Assembly: GCA_016178435.1 (NCBI GenBank)
Contig: JACOTK010000098.1
Coordinates: forward strand, 1-18,665
Source of the DNA: Actinomycetota bacterium
GTDB taxonomy: Bacteria; Actinomycetota; Acidimicrobiia; Acidimicrobiales; CADCSY01
Length of the DNA stretch: 18,665 nucleotides
Reading direction: 5' to 3'
Under the pieces are notes generated by a model that had not been told where the DNA came from, searched no databases, and was given only the letters and a program-made list of their open reading frames with translations. Positions 1-6,579 of the stretch are shown piece after piece. Position numbers and translations under genes: made by a program. Each line of letters begins with the position of its first letter. The first letter of the stretch is position 1.

Positions 1-303
1 CGGCACCAGGATGCTGATGAACACCGCACCGACCACCATGGGCCCGACGGGGGGGTCCGGAAGTGTCAACGCGAAGCCGACGACGATGAACAGGGCCAGC
101 GCGATCTCGGTCAGCGCGATGTTGATGAACATGCCTCCGACGAAGGTGCCCTCCTCCCGCTCGAACCGCATACCGCAGCGGGGACAGTGCTCGCAGATTC
201 GAAACCAACGGGTGAAGAGGTTCCCCGCGCCGCACATCGGACAACGACGACGCATGCCTCGGGCAAGCATGGTGGGCGTGGATGGGCCGGTCGGATTGTC
301 CAT
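1..303 (-). CDS. DUF983 family zinc-ribbon membrane protein (3' end outside window)
   Basis: The reverse strand is open from the ATG at 303-301 to the window edge, giving 101 codons with no stop. The protein starts MDNPTGPSTPTMLARGM and then carries a zinc-ribbon-like cysteine set: C21-x2-C24 followed by C37, C40 and C43 (CEHCPRCG). After the motif FEREEGTFVGG comes a hydrophobic segment at about residues 62-80, then PPVGP and the start of a second hydrophobic stretch. A cysteine-rich head followed by two membrane helices is the layout of DUF983 proteins, whose function is unknown. In-frame ATGs at residues 12 and 17 are possible alternative starts, but the first is placed 10 bases after a TAGCGT hexamer on this strand. 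The gene is divergent from the TetR gene with only 28 bases between the starts. Confidence 0.75.
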   Translation of the reverse strand, partial: MDNPTGPSTPTMLARGMRRRCPMCGAGNLFTRWFRICEHCPRCGMRFEREEGTFVGGMFINIALTEIALALFIVVGFALTLPDPPVGPMVVGAVFISILVP

Positions 304-331
304 GTGTCACGCCACGCTATCCTCGTGGCCA
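304..331. promoter_or_regulatory. Compact divergent promoter with overlapping -10-like hexamers
   Basis: The 28 bases between the two start codons hold TATCCT on the + strand (318-323), 8 bases before the TetR ATG. On the - strand they hold TAGCGT (319-314), 10 bases before the DUF983 ATG. The two hexamers share the self-complementary TA at 318-319. No Shine-Dalgarno is visible for either gene, so leaderless or near-leaderless transcripts in both directions are likely. This is an inference from spacing only; no good -35 was found. Confidence 0.45.
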
Positions 332-943
332 ATGGTTACCGCAGCGGACACACCGTCGACGCGTGAGGCCATCCTGGCCGCAGCGATGGCCGCTTTTGCC
401 GAGCACGGCTACTACGGGACGTCGCTTGCGGACATCTCCGCAGCAGTGGGCATACGGCGTCCAAGCCTGCTGCACCACTTCGCCTCGAAGGAGGCCTTGT
501 ACCAGGAGGTGTTCACCCGCTCGCTCTTCGACTGGGGACTGCGGGTGGAGGAGGCCGTCAGCGGGCCCAGGGAGGGCTGGGATCAGGTCGACCATGTGCT
601 CACGGCCGGCTTTGCGTTCTTCCAGGAGAATCCCGACTTCGTCCGTCTGGTTCGTCGGGAGGCGATCGAGAACGGCGATCATCTCGGCTTCGACCTCGGT
701 GGCGCCCTTCGCATGCATTTTCAGCGCGCCGTCGGCTACCTCACCCGTGAGATGGAGGCCGGCACCTTTCGCCGCCATGACCCCGAGCAGCTGCTCCTGA
801 CCGGGTATGGCGCCCTGCTCAGTTATTTCAGTGACGCGCCGTTCCTGGAGGGGCTTCTCGGCCAGGATCCCATGGGCCCGGACGCGCTCGGCCGCCGCCT
901 CGATCACATCCGTGCATTTTTCCGTGCTGCCCTCGAACCCTGA
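332..943 (+). CDS. TetR/AcrR family transcriptional regulator
   Basis: This 203-residue protein has an N-terminal TetR DNA-binding domain. After STREAILAAAMAAF, the helix-turn-helix lies at about residues 30-50 (TSLADISAAVGIRRPSLLHHF), followed by the typical SKEALYQEVF. The remainder, about 75-203, is a helical ligand-binding/dimer domain of usual size. I chose ATG 332 because the homologous part begins there and a TATCCT hexamer lies 8 bases upstream. The frame stays open further upstream, but that part runs antisense to the DUF983 gene and its translation is not TetR-like. The acyl-CoA synthetase gene begins one base after the stop, so TetR probably controls that gene and itself, perhaps with an acyl-CoA or organic acid as ligand. 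The ligand is inference. Confidence 0.88.
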   Translation: MVTAADTPSTREAILAAAMAAFAEHGYYGTSLADISAAVGIRRPSLLHHFASKEALYQEVFTRSLFDWGLRVEEAVSGPREGWDQVDHVLTAGFAFFQENPDFVRLVRREAIENGDHLGFDLGGALRMHFQRAVGYLTREMEAGTFRRHDPEQLLLTGYGALLSYFSDAPFLEGLLGQDPMGPDALGRRLDHIRAFFRAALEP

Positions 944-944
944 C

Positions 945-3140
945 ATGTCCGGAACCCTGTCGGAATCCGAGTCCAAGCGCCTGTTGCGCGCCTACGGCGC
1001 GCCCTTCGCCGATGAGTGTGAGGTTCACTCGCCCGATGAAGCCGCCGAGGCCGCTGCGTCACTCGGGTATCCCCTGGTGGCGAAGCTCTGTGGGGACGGC
1101 ATCGCCCACAAGACCGAACGCGGCCTCGTGCATCTCGGTCTCCACGACGAGGTCGCACTGCGCACGGCGACCACGGCACTTTTGGAGGCGGCCCGACCCG
1201 ACGACGGAGCGGTCACCGTCCTCGTGGCTCCCGAGATTCGTGGCGACCGCGAGCTCATCGTCGGACTCCATCGGGATGCACAACTCGGCATGGTGGTGAT
1301 GGTCGGAATCGGAGGGGTTCTGGCCGAGGCCATTGCCGATGTGACGTTCCGCGTGACGCCGATTCAACCGCCCGACGCGGAGGACATGCTCGACGAGCTC
1401 GCAGCGGGGGCGCTGCTCGGCGCCTTTCGAGGTCAGGTTGCCGCGGATCGATCGGCATTGGTCAAGCTCCTGTGCGGGCTCTCCGAGTGCGCCGGGGACG
1501 TGCCGGGACTCGTGTCGGCTGAGCTCAATCCGCTCATCATCACGCCGGAGGGGGCGGTCGTGGCCGTTGACGCCCTGGTCGAGATGGAAGCCCCGGTCGA
1601 GCTCGACGCCGTCGCGGGTGGGGTCGAGCGGGCATCGTCGACACGTTCGGAGCCCATGCATCCCGACCCGTTTCGTCCCGATCCCATGCGACTCGATCCG
1701 CTGTTCAATCCCCGCGGCGTGATCGTTGCCGGAGCATCCACGCATCCTGGCAAGTTCGGGTTCGTCGCCCTGCACAACATCCTGGCGAGCGGCTACCGGG
1801 GGAGCGTGTTCGCCACGAATCGTGAGGGGGCGGAGGTGCTGGGTGTCAAATGCGCGACCTCCATCGAGGAGCTTCCGACAGGACAGGCCGATCTCGTGAT
1901 CCTCTGCACGCCGGCATCGACCAATGCCGATCTTCTGCGGGCCTGTGCGGCAAAGGGCGTCAGGGCCGCATTTGTGGCTTCCGCCGGCTACGGGGAGGCA
2001 GGCGATGAGGGCCGTCTCGCCGAACAGGAGCTCGTGGCGTTGGCCGATGAGCTGGGCATCGCCCTTGCCGGTCCCAATGGACAGGGTCTGGTCTCGACGC
2101 CGGCATCACTGTGCGCCCAGATCGTCGCCCCGTACCCGCCGAGCGGGCGCATCGGTGTGGCCGGCCAGTCGGGCAACCTCGTGTCGACCTTCCTGAACCT
2201 GGCGACCCAGACCGGCGTGGGAATCAGTCGAGCCGTTTCCGCGGGCAACGCGGCGGCCGTCGATGTCCTCGACTACCTCGAGTACTTCGCATCCGATGTC
2301 GAGACCGAGGTCGCTCTGGCCTATCTCGAGGGTTTCGCCGCCGGGCCCGGGGGGGTGGCGCGTCTCGGGGCGGTTGCCGCCGATCTGCCGCTCGTGGTGC
2401 TGACCGGAGGCTCCTCGCCGGCGGGCCGGAAGGCCGCGGCAAGCCACACCGGCTCGTTGGCCGCCGACGACAAGGTCTTCGGCGGGATGTGCCGTCAGAT
2501 GGGCATCGTGCATGCGACCACCGTGGAGGAGGCCTACGAGGCAGCGGCGTCCTTTGCGAGTCAGCCATCGCCCCGGGGGCCGCGCGTTGCGGTGGTGACG
2601 ACCGCCGGTGGATGGGGAGTGGTCACCGCCGACGCGCTCTCCCGGAGCTCTCTTGAGCTCGTCGAGCTCCCCACGGATCTCTGCACGGCGATCGATGCGA
2701 GGCTCCCTCCGCGTTGGAGCCGGTCCAACCCGATCGACCTGGCAGGGGGGGAGACACGCGACACGGTCCCGGAAATCCTCGAGCTGGTCGCGAGCCACCC
2801 CGAGGTGGATGCGGTGATCTTCCTGGGTCTGGGCATTCAGTCGAACCAGGCGCGCCTCATGCGCCAGGGGCCGTTCCACCCCGATCACGGCATCGAGCGC
2901 ATCGTCGCTTATCACGAACGGCAGGACGTTCGCTATGCCCATGCAGCGGCCGCGGTCTCCGATGCAACGGGCAAGCCCGTTCTCGTGGCGACCGAGCTGG
3001 TGGTGGCGATGCCCGACAACCCCGGCGTCAGGGCCGTCCGGGAAACGGGCCGCCTCTGCTATGCCTCCTCCCATCGAGCGGTCACGGCGCTCGACCACCT
3101 GTGGACCCGAGAGCGTTGGCGCCGGCGACACGACCGGTGA
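945..3140 (+). CDS. ADP-forming acyl-CoA synthetase (acetate-CoA ligase type), fused beta-alpha order
   Basis: The 731-residue protein combines both halves of NDP-forming acyl-CoA synthetases, which interconvert acyl-CoA + ADP + Pi with acid + CoA + ATP. Residues 1-about 220 are a short ATP-grasp (beta) domain with SESESKRLLRAYGAP, GYPLVAKL and the phospho-histidine region IAHKTERG (H55). A linker with repeated Met-Pro-Asp/Arg-Pro residues (about 225-245) leads to the CoA-binding Rossmann domain (LFNPRGVIVAGAS, about 245-370). The succinyl-CoA-ligase-like part follows (GRIGVAGQSGN), with the catalytic histidine in SHTGSL at H501. The order is the reverse of the commoner alpha-beta fusions. 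The acyl substrate cannot be told from sequence. I start at ATG 945, one base after the TetR stop; in-frame upstream codons overlap TetR and are not homologous. Confidence 0.87.
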   Translation: MSGTLSESESKRLLRAYGAPFADECEVHSPDEAAEAAASLGYPLVAKLCGDGIAHKTERGLVHLGLHDEVALRTATTALLEAARPDDGAVTVLVAPEIRGDRELIVGLHRDAQLGMVVMVGIGGVLAEAIADVTFRVTPIQPPDAEDMLDELAAGALLGAFRGQVAADRSALVKLLCGLSECAGDVPGLVSAELNPLIITPEGAVVAVDALVEMEAPVELDAVAGGVERASSTRSEPMHPDPFRPDPMRLDPLFNPRGVIVAGASTHPGKFGFVALHNILASGYRGSVFATNREGAEVLGVKCATSIEELPTGQADLVILCTPASTNADLLRACAAKGVRAAFVASAGYGEAGDEGRLAEQELVALADELGIALAGPNGQGLVSTPASLCAQIVAPYPPSGRIGVAGQSGNLVSTFLNLATQTGVGISRAVSAGNAAAVDVLDYLEYFASDVETEVALAYLEGFAAGPGGVARLGAVAADLPLVVLTGGSSPAGRKAAASHTGSLAADDKVFGGMCRQMGIVHATTVEEAYEAAASFASQPSPRGPRVAVVTTAGGWGVVTADALSRSSLELVELPTDLCTAIDARLPPRWSRSNPIDLAGGETRDTVPEILELVASHPEVDAVIFLGLGIQSNQARLMRQGPFHPDHGIERIVAYHERQDVRYAHAAAAVSDATGKPVLVATELVVAMPDNPGVRAVRETGRLCYASSHRAVTALDHLWTRERWRRRHDR

Positions 3141-3149
3141 CGGCTCGAC

Positions 3150-4580
3150 ATGGCTGACACGGTTCGCATCCGGGTATCCATGGCGGTGTCGGCGGTCGTC
3201 GCGGCAGCGGCGATGGTCATGGCCGTGCAGGGTGATCAGGGGGCGAGGGCGGCATCTCCAGGTGATGGGTTGACCCGAACCACCTCGACGCCGGCGACGC
3301 CGGTGCTGTCGCCCAGACGCGTTCCTGCCCTCATCGCCCAGCCGGTTGGGGAGCGGCGCCTGGCCGCGTCGCTCGATGGGGTCTGGAGTCGCCATTCGTC
3401 CTCGTCGTGCCTGGTGGTTGCGGAGGGAACCCACGTCCTCTACGAGCGCCAACCGGACCAGGCCGTGATCCCGGCCTCGTCCCTGAAGTTGTTGACCGCA
3501 TCCGTCGCGCTCCGCCGCCTGGGCCCCGATGCGCGGCTCGTGACAACGGTTCGCTCGGCGGCCGGACCCGGCGGGGGCATTGTCCGCGGCGATCTGTGGC
3601 TGGTCGGCGGAGGAGACCCCGTGCTGGGCACGAAGGGCTGGGCCGATCAGCGCACGCATCAGCCGCCACTGACGAGCTCGCTGGAGTTGTTGGCCGATCG
3701 AGTCGTCGCGGCCGGTGTGCGTGAGGTCCGCGGTCGGGTACTGGGTGATGACAGCCGTTACGACAGCAACCGCAGCGTCGCCTCATGGCCCCGGCGCTAC
3801 CTCGACGATCACGAGATCGGTCCGCTCAGCGCGCTCACGGTCAACGACGGCTTCGCAACATGGGAGCCGGAGCCGGTTCCCTTTGACGACCCTGCTGGAG
3901 GCGCCGCAGCGGTGTTCACCGAGTTGTTGCGAGCTCGAGGTGTCGTGGTAGCGGGGGACCCCGCGGGCGGCACGGCGCCGGCAGGGTCGGTCGAGATCGC
4001 GCAGCTGGCCTCTCCGACGGTGGCGGAGCTGGTGGCCGACCTGATTCGAGAGAGCGACAACGGCACGGCCGAGCTGCTCGTCAAGGAGCTCGGGGTGCGC
4101 TCCTCCGCCGAGGGTTCCACCGTTGCGGGCCTCAAGGTGATCGCCGCGTCGCTCCGCGAGATGGGCGTGGCGCCCGAGGGGATCCACCTGGTCGACGGCT
4201 CGGGGCTCGACCCGACGAACCGGATCACCTGCACCGCGCTTCAGGAATTGGCAGCCGCCATGGATGCCGGGGGGCCGATCGACCGAGGCCTTGCCGTCGC
4301 CGGCTTCAGCGGGACCCTCACCAAACGCTTCCTCGACAGCCCGGCGAAGGGCAGGCTTCGGGCCAAGACAGGCTCCCTGAATCACGTTGCCGCGCTCGTG
4401 GGCAGGGTCGAGGGAGGCAGCGGAACCGTGTTGACCTTCACCCAGGTGGTCAACGACATCGACACCCTCGCGGTCGGACGCAGGCTGCAGGATGATCTCG
4501 GCGCTGTTCTGGCAGGTTATCCCGACGTCCCCGCCCTTGACGCCCTTGCCCCTCTTGCCCCTGTCCGCGCTCGCCCCTAA
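3150..4580 (+). CDS. dacB: D-alanyl-D-alanine carboxypeptidase/endopeptidase, S13 (PBP4) family
   Basis: This 476-residue exported protein begins with a basic N-terminus and a hydrophobic segment (about residues 9-27), a signal peptide or anchor, then a Ser/Thr/Pro-rich linker. All three active-site motifs of penicillin-interacting enzymes are present: SxxK as S110-S-L-K113 (in PASSLKLLTA), SxN as S302-D-N304, and K406-T-G408 (in RAKTGSL). The long insert between the first two motifs, including LWLVGGGDPVL and GPLSALTVNDG, is typical of family S13. It should trim peptidoglycan stem peptides outside the membrane. The end of the gene (4533-4568) is built from four imperfect 9-base units giving an Ala-Leu-Asp/Ala-Leu-Ala/Pro-Leu-Ala tail. 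It starts 9 bases after the acyl-CoA synthetase stop, with no clear Shine-Dalgarno. Its TAA stop is the first half of a -10-like TAAGGT for the next gene. Confidence 0.9.
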   Translation: MADTVRIRVSMAVSAVVAAAAMVMAVQGDQGARAASPGDGLTRTTSTPATPVLSPRRVPALIAQPVGERRLAASLDGVWSRHSSSSCLVVAEGTHVLYERQPDQAVIPASSLKLLTASVALRRLGPDARLVTTVRSAAGPGGGIVRGDLWLVGGGDPVLGTKGWADQRTHQPPLTSSLELLADRVVAAGVREVRGRVLGDDSRYDSNRSVASWPRRYLDDHEIGPLSALTVNDGFATWEPEPVPFDDPAGGAAAVFTELLRARGVVVAGDPAGGTAPAGSVEIAQLASPTVAELVADLIRESDNGTAELLVKELGVRSSAEGSTVAGLKVIAASLREMGVAPEGIHLVDGSGLDPTNRITCTALQELAAAMDAGGPIDRGLAVAGFSGTLTKRFLDSPAKGRLRAKTGSLNHVAALVGRVEGGSGTVLTFTQVVNDIDTLAVGRRLQDDLGAVLAGYPDVPALDALAPLAPVRARP

Positions 4581-4589
4581 GGTTCGCCC

Positions 4590-4919
4590 GTGCCCGACCG
4601 CCCGTTTCGCTCTTCGTCTTTTTCCACGGTTCTGTCCGAGTTGTGGGAGATGGTGCTCGCCTATGTGAAGCAGGAGACGCTTGATCCGGCCAAGAAGTTG
4701 GGCCGCTACGTTGGCTGGGGCCTGCTCGGCTCACTCTTACTGGGCATGGGCATGGTGCTTCTCGCCCTGGCAGGACTGCGCGTGTTGCAGGACGAGACCG
4801 GGACCACCTTCCATGGCAACTGGTCCTGGGCGCCTTATGCAATCGTGCTGCTCGGCGGTGGCGTGATCGTGACCCTGTTGTTGTCGATGACACGCAAGAG
4901 GAAGAAAGGGTCGTCCTGA
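4590..4919 (+). CDS. Small two-helix membrane protein, phage-holin-superfamily-like
   Basis: This 109-residue protein starts with GTG. Residues 12-40 look like an amphipathic helix (ELWEMVLAYVKQETLDPAKKLGRY). Two hydrophobic helices follow, at about 41-66 and 81-100, with a short loop containing HGNWSW between them, and the C-terminus is very basic (RKRKKGSS). This layout resembles the actinobacterial proteins often annotated as phage holin family (PF07332-like), but the match is from memory and weak. There is no lysis gene nearby, so a phage role is unlikely. The GTG lies 6 bases after TAAGGT (4578-4583) and has no Shine-Dalgarno, which suggests a leaderless transcript. The stop overlaps the next start by one base. 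Confidence 0.65.
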   Translation: MPDRPFRSSSFSTVLSELWEMVLAYVKQETLDPAKKLGRYVGWGLLGSLLLGMGMVLLALAGLRVLQDETGTTFHGNWSWAPYAIVLLGGGVIVTLLLSMTRKRKKGSS

Positions 4920-5131
4920 TGGCAACGACGGAAGAGCGCGTCACCCGTGACGACATCGAATCCAAGCTTCGCGAGCTGCGCGGCGACATCGACGCCGGCG
5001 TGGACCAGGTTCGTGGGTACGCACTGGTGGCGGGTGCCGTGGCCCTCGTCGTGTTCGTCCTGGGCGCCTACCTCTCGGGTCGCCGACGGGGCCGACGGCG
5101 CGCCACCCTGGTCGAGATCCGGCGCCTCTGA
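4919..5131 (+). CDS. Small single-pass membrane protein of unknown function
   Basis: The 70-residue protein has a charged N-terminal half (TTEERVTRDDIESKLRELRGDIDAG), predicted helical and possibly coiled coil. One transmembrane helix follows at about residues 33-51 (YALVAGAVALVVFVLGAYL), then a dense run of arginines (GRRRGRRR). The form recalls DUF3618-type small proteins, but I do not recognise it firmly. It is translationally coupled to its neighbours: its ATG overlaps the preceding TGA by one base and its TGA overlaps the next ATG by one base. A purine-rich stretch (GAGGAAGAAAGGG) upstream could serve as Shine-Dalgarno. Confidence 0.65.
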   Translation: MATTEERVTRDDIESKLRELRGDIDAGVDQVRGYALVAGAVALVVFVLGAYLSGRRRGRRRATLVEIRRL

Positions 5132-5367
5132 TGCTTCGAGGTGTGCAGCGCCGGGCTCTGCGCCACGGCGTGTTGGGTGGCTCCGGCCTGTGGACCACGG
5201 TCTGGGTGGTGGCGGTGGGCATTCGTCTGTTCCGCCGCTTGCGCTCGCCACGTCCCGAGCTGATCTTCAGTCGACGGGTGTCTCCGGGTGAGGCGTTTGT
5301 CATTCGAGGTGTTGCGCCCGAGCCGGACACCCGTCGGCGCCGCAGGCGTCTCCGGAGCGCCGGATAG
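5131..5367 (+). CDS. Small arginine-rich membrane-associated protein of unknown function
   Basis: This is the third gene of the coupled trio, coding for 78 residues. It has one hydrophobic segment at about residues 14-33 (VLGGSGLWTTVWVVAVGI) flanked by arginines, then a soluble part PELIFSRRVSPGEAFVIRG that may form a short beta structure. The tail contains about ten arginines (DTRRRRRRLRSAG). No known family is recognised. The start ATG overlaps the stop of the gene before, which argues that it is a real gene. With its two partners it may form a small membrane complex; this is inference from coupling only. Confidence 0.6.
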   Translation: MLRGVQRRALRHGVLGGSGLWTTVWVVAVGIRLFRRLRSPRPELIFSRRVSPGEAFVIRGVAPEPDTRRRRRRLRSAG

Positions 5368-5431
5368 CCCTCGACCGTCGGGAAGACCGGGGGAGTACCC
5401 CGCGTTCGGCTCGACCGGCCATCATGGGGGG
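5368..5431. other. Short intergenic gap before the sulfur-carrier operon
   Basis: Sixty-four bases separate the arginine-rich gene from the sulfur carrier. I see no hairpin terminator and no convincing -10/-35 pair. The run of six G residues just before ATG 5432 may act as a weak ribosome binding site. Confidence 0.4.
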
Positions 5432-5632
5432 ATGCAGGTCACGCTTCGAAATCCACGTCGAGTTGTCGAGGTCGCCGGACCCATGCGGGTTCATGCGCTT
5501 CTCGATCGTCTCGACATCAATCGTGAATCGGTCATCGTCATTCGTGGCGACACCCTCGTACCGGGCGATGTGTTGCTCCTCGACGCCGATGTCGTCGAGA
5601 TTCGCCCGGTCATCTCGGGCGGTTGCCGATGA
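5432..5632 (+). CDS. MoaD/ThiS-like (ubiquitin-fold) sulfur carrier, probable TtuB type
   Basis: This 66-residue protein has the beta-grasp pattern of MoaD/ThiS/TtuB carriers: MQVTLRNPRRVVEV, then RVHALLDRLDINRESVIVIRGDTLV, and the final strand DADVVEIRPVISGG. Such carriers receive sulfur as a thiocarboxylate on a C-terminal Gly-Gly. Here the Gly-Gly (residues 63-64) is not terminal: the gene encodes two more residues, Cys-Arg, before TGA. The stop overlaps the start of the tRNA thiolase gene (ATGA), so it is almost certainly the sulfur donor partner of that enzyme. The C-terminal extension implies either trimming or a different way of carrying sulfur. ATG 5432 is chosen because the beta-grasp fold begins there. 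The frame is open upstream, but that translation is not homologous. Confidence 0.8.
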   Translation: MQVTLRNPRRVVEVAGPMRVHALLDRLDINRESVIVIRGDTLVPGDVLLLDADVVEIRPVISGGCR

Positions 5633-6579
5633 AGTGTCGAGTCTGCAAAGGCGCCGCCGTCATCGACGTCCGCCGCCACAATGCCAATTTCTGTGCCGAG
5701 CACTTCATCGCGCACTGTCACGAGCAGGTGCGACGTACCATCGACCACTTCTCGATGATGCAGCCCGACGACCGGGTGCTGGTGGCCGTCTCCGGCGGGA
5801 AGGACTCGCTGGCGCTCTGGGACATCCTGCTGTCGCTGGGGTATCGGGCCGACGGGCTCTATCTGGGGCTGGGGATCGGCGACTACAGCACCGAGTCGAC
5901 TCACTACTCCCGCGACTTCGCCGACAGGGTCAAAGGCCGGCTCGTCGAGATCGATCTGCTCGCCGATGAGGGTTTCGACATCCCGACCGGTGCTCGCCTC
6001 GCCCGGCGAGCACCGTGTTCGGCCTGTGGGCTCTCGAAACGTCATCTGTTCAACCGTGCGGCGCTCGAAGGGGGCTATGACGTGGTGTGCACCGGCCACA
6101 ACCTCGACGACGAGGCAGCGGTCCTTCTGGGCAACGTGCTGCGATGGAATGTCGAGTACCTCGGTCGTCAGCATCCGGTCCTCGATGCCCGCCCCGGCTT
6201 CGTCCGCAAGGTGAAGCCTCTGGTGCGTCTCGCCGAACGGGAGATGGCCGCTTACTGCGTGCTGCGTGGCATCGACTATCAGGTCGAGGAGTGCCCGATG
6301 GCTGCCGGTAATCGCCACATCGGCTACAAAGAGGCGCTCGACGGCATCGAGGCGGGTTCCCCGGGCACGAAGGCCGCCTTTTTCCACGAGTTTCTCGACA
6401 AGGCATCCCACCTCTTCACGCCCGAGAGCGACGTCGTTCGGGAAGGGCTTCTGGCGTGTGCCTCGTGTGGCTCGCCCACGACCGGCGAGGTGTGTGCGTT
6501 CTGTCGGCTGGTCGAGCGAGCGACAGCGTCCTCCTCGAACATGTCGGTGCCGGTCCAACTCGGTGAGACCCGATCATGA
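5629..6579 (+). CDS. TtuA/Ncs6-type tRNA 2-thiolation enzyme (PP-loop ATPase)
   Basis: The 316-residue protein has the full layout of the TtuA group of tRNA thiouridine synthetases. An N-terminal zinc finger has C3-x2-C6 and C22-x2-H25, and the PP-loop SGGKDS is at 55-60 for tRNA adenylation. C130-x2-C133 (PCSACG) and C222 (EECPMA) match the three ligands of the catalytic [4Fe-4S] cluster. The motif TGHNLDDEA is at about 155-163. A C-terminal zinc finger has C277-x2-C280 and C289-x2-C292. In Thermus, TtuA makes the 2-thio group at U54 in the tRNA T-loop using the carrier TtuB; other members act at U34. I chose ATG 5629, which overlaps the carrier's stop, over an in-frame TTG two codons upstream. 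The 3' end overlaps the TrmI start by 4 bases. Confidence 0.87.
   Translation: MKCRVCKGAAVIDVRRHNANFCAEHFIAHCHEQVRRTIDHFSMMQPDDRVLVAVSGGKDSLALWDILLSLGYRADGLYLGLGIGDYSTESTHYSRDFADRVKGRLVEIDLLADEGFDIPTGARLARRAPCSACGLSKRHLFNRAALEGGYDVVCTGHNLDDEAAVLLGNVLRWNVEYLGRQHPVLDARPGFVRKVKPLVRLAEREMAAYCVLRGIDYQVEECPMAAGNRHIGYKEALDGIEAGSPGTKAAFFHEFLDKASHLFTPESDVVREGLLACASCGSPTTGEVCAFCRLVERATASSSNMSVPVQLGETRS

Noticed and set aside
11..331. N-terminal extension of the TetR frame
   Set aside because: The translation is Met/Ser/Thr-rich, unlike TetR, and is antisense to the DUF983 gene. The -10-like element at 318-323 supports the later start.
2106..3659. Open frame of 517 codons on the - strand
   Set aside because: It is antisense to the acyl-CoA synthetase and dacB, and its composition is low-complexity Arg/His/Gly.
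4533..4568. Tandem repeat at the dacB end
   Set aside because: There are only four degenerate 9-base units within the coding frame. This is probably a low-complexity Ala-Leu-Pro tail and not a functional repeat array.
4590..4919. Prophage remnant because of a holin-like protein
   Set aside because: No lysin, integrase, att-like repeats or other phage genes are nearby. The family is widespread as chromosomal genes in actinobacteria.
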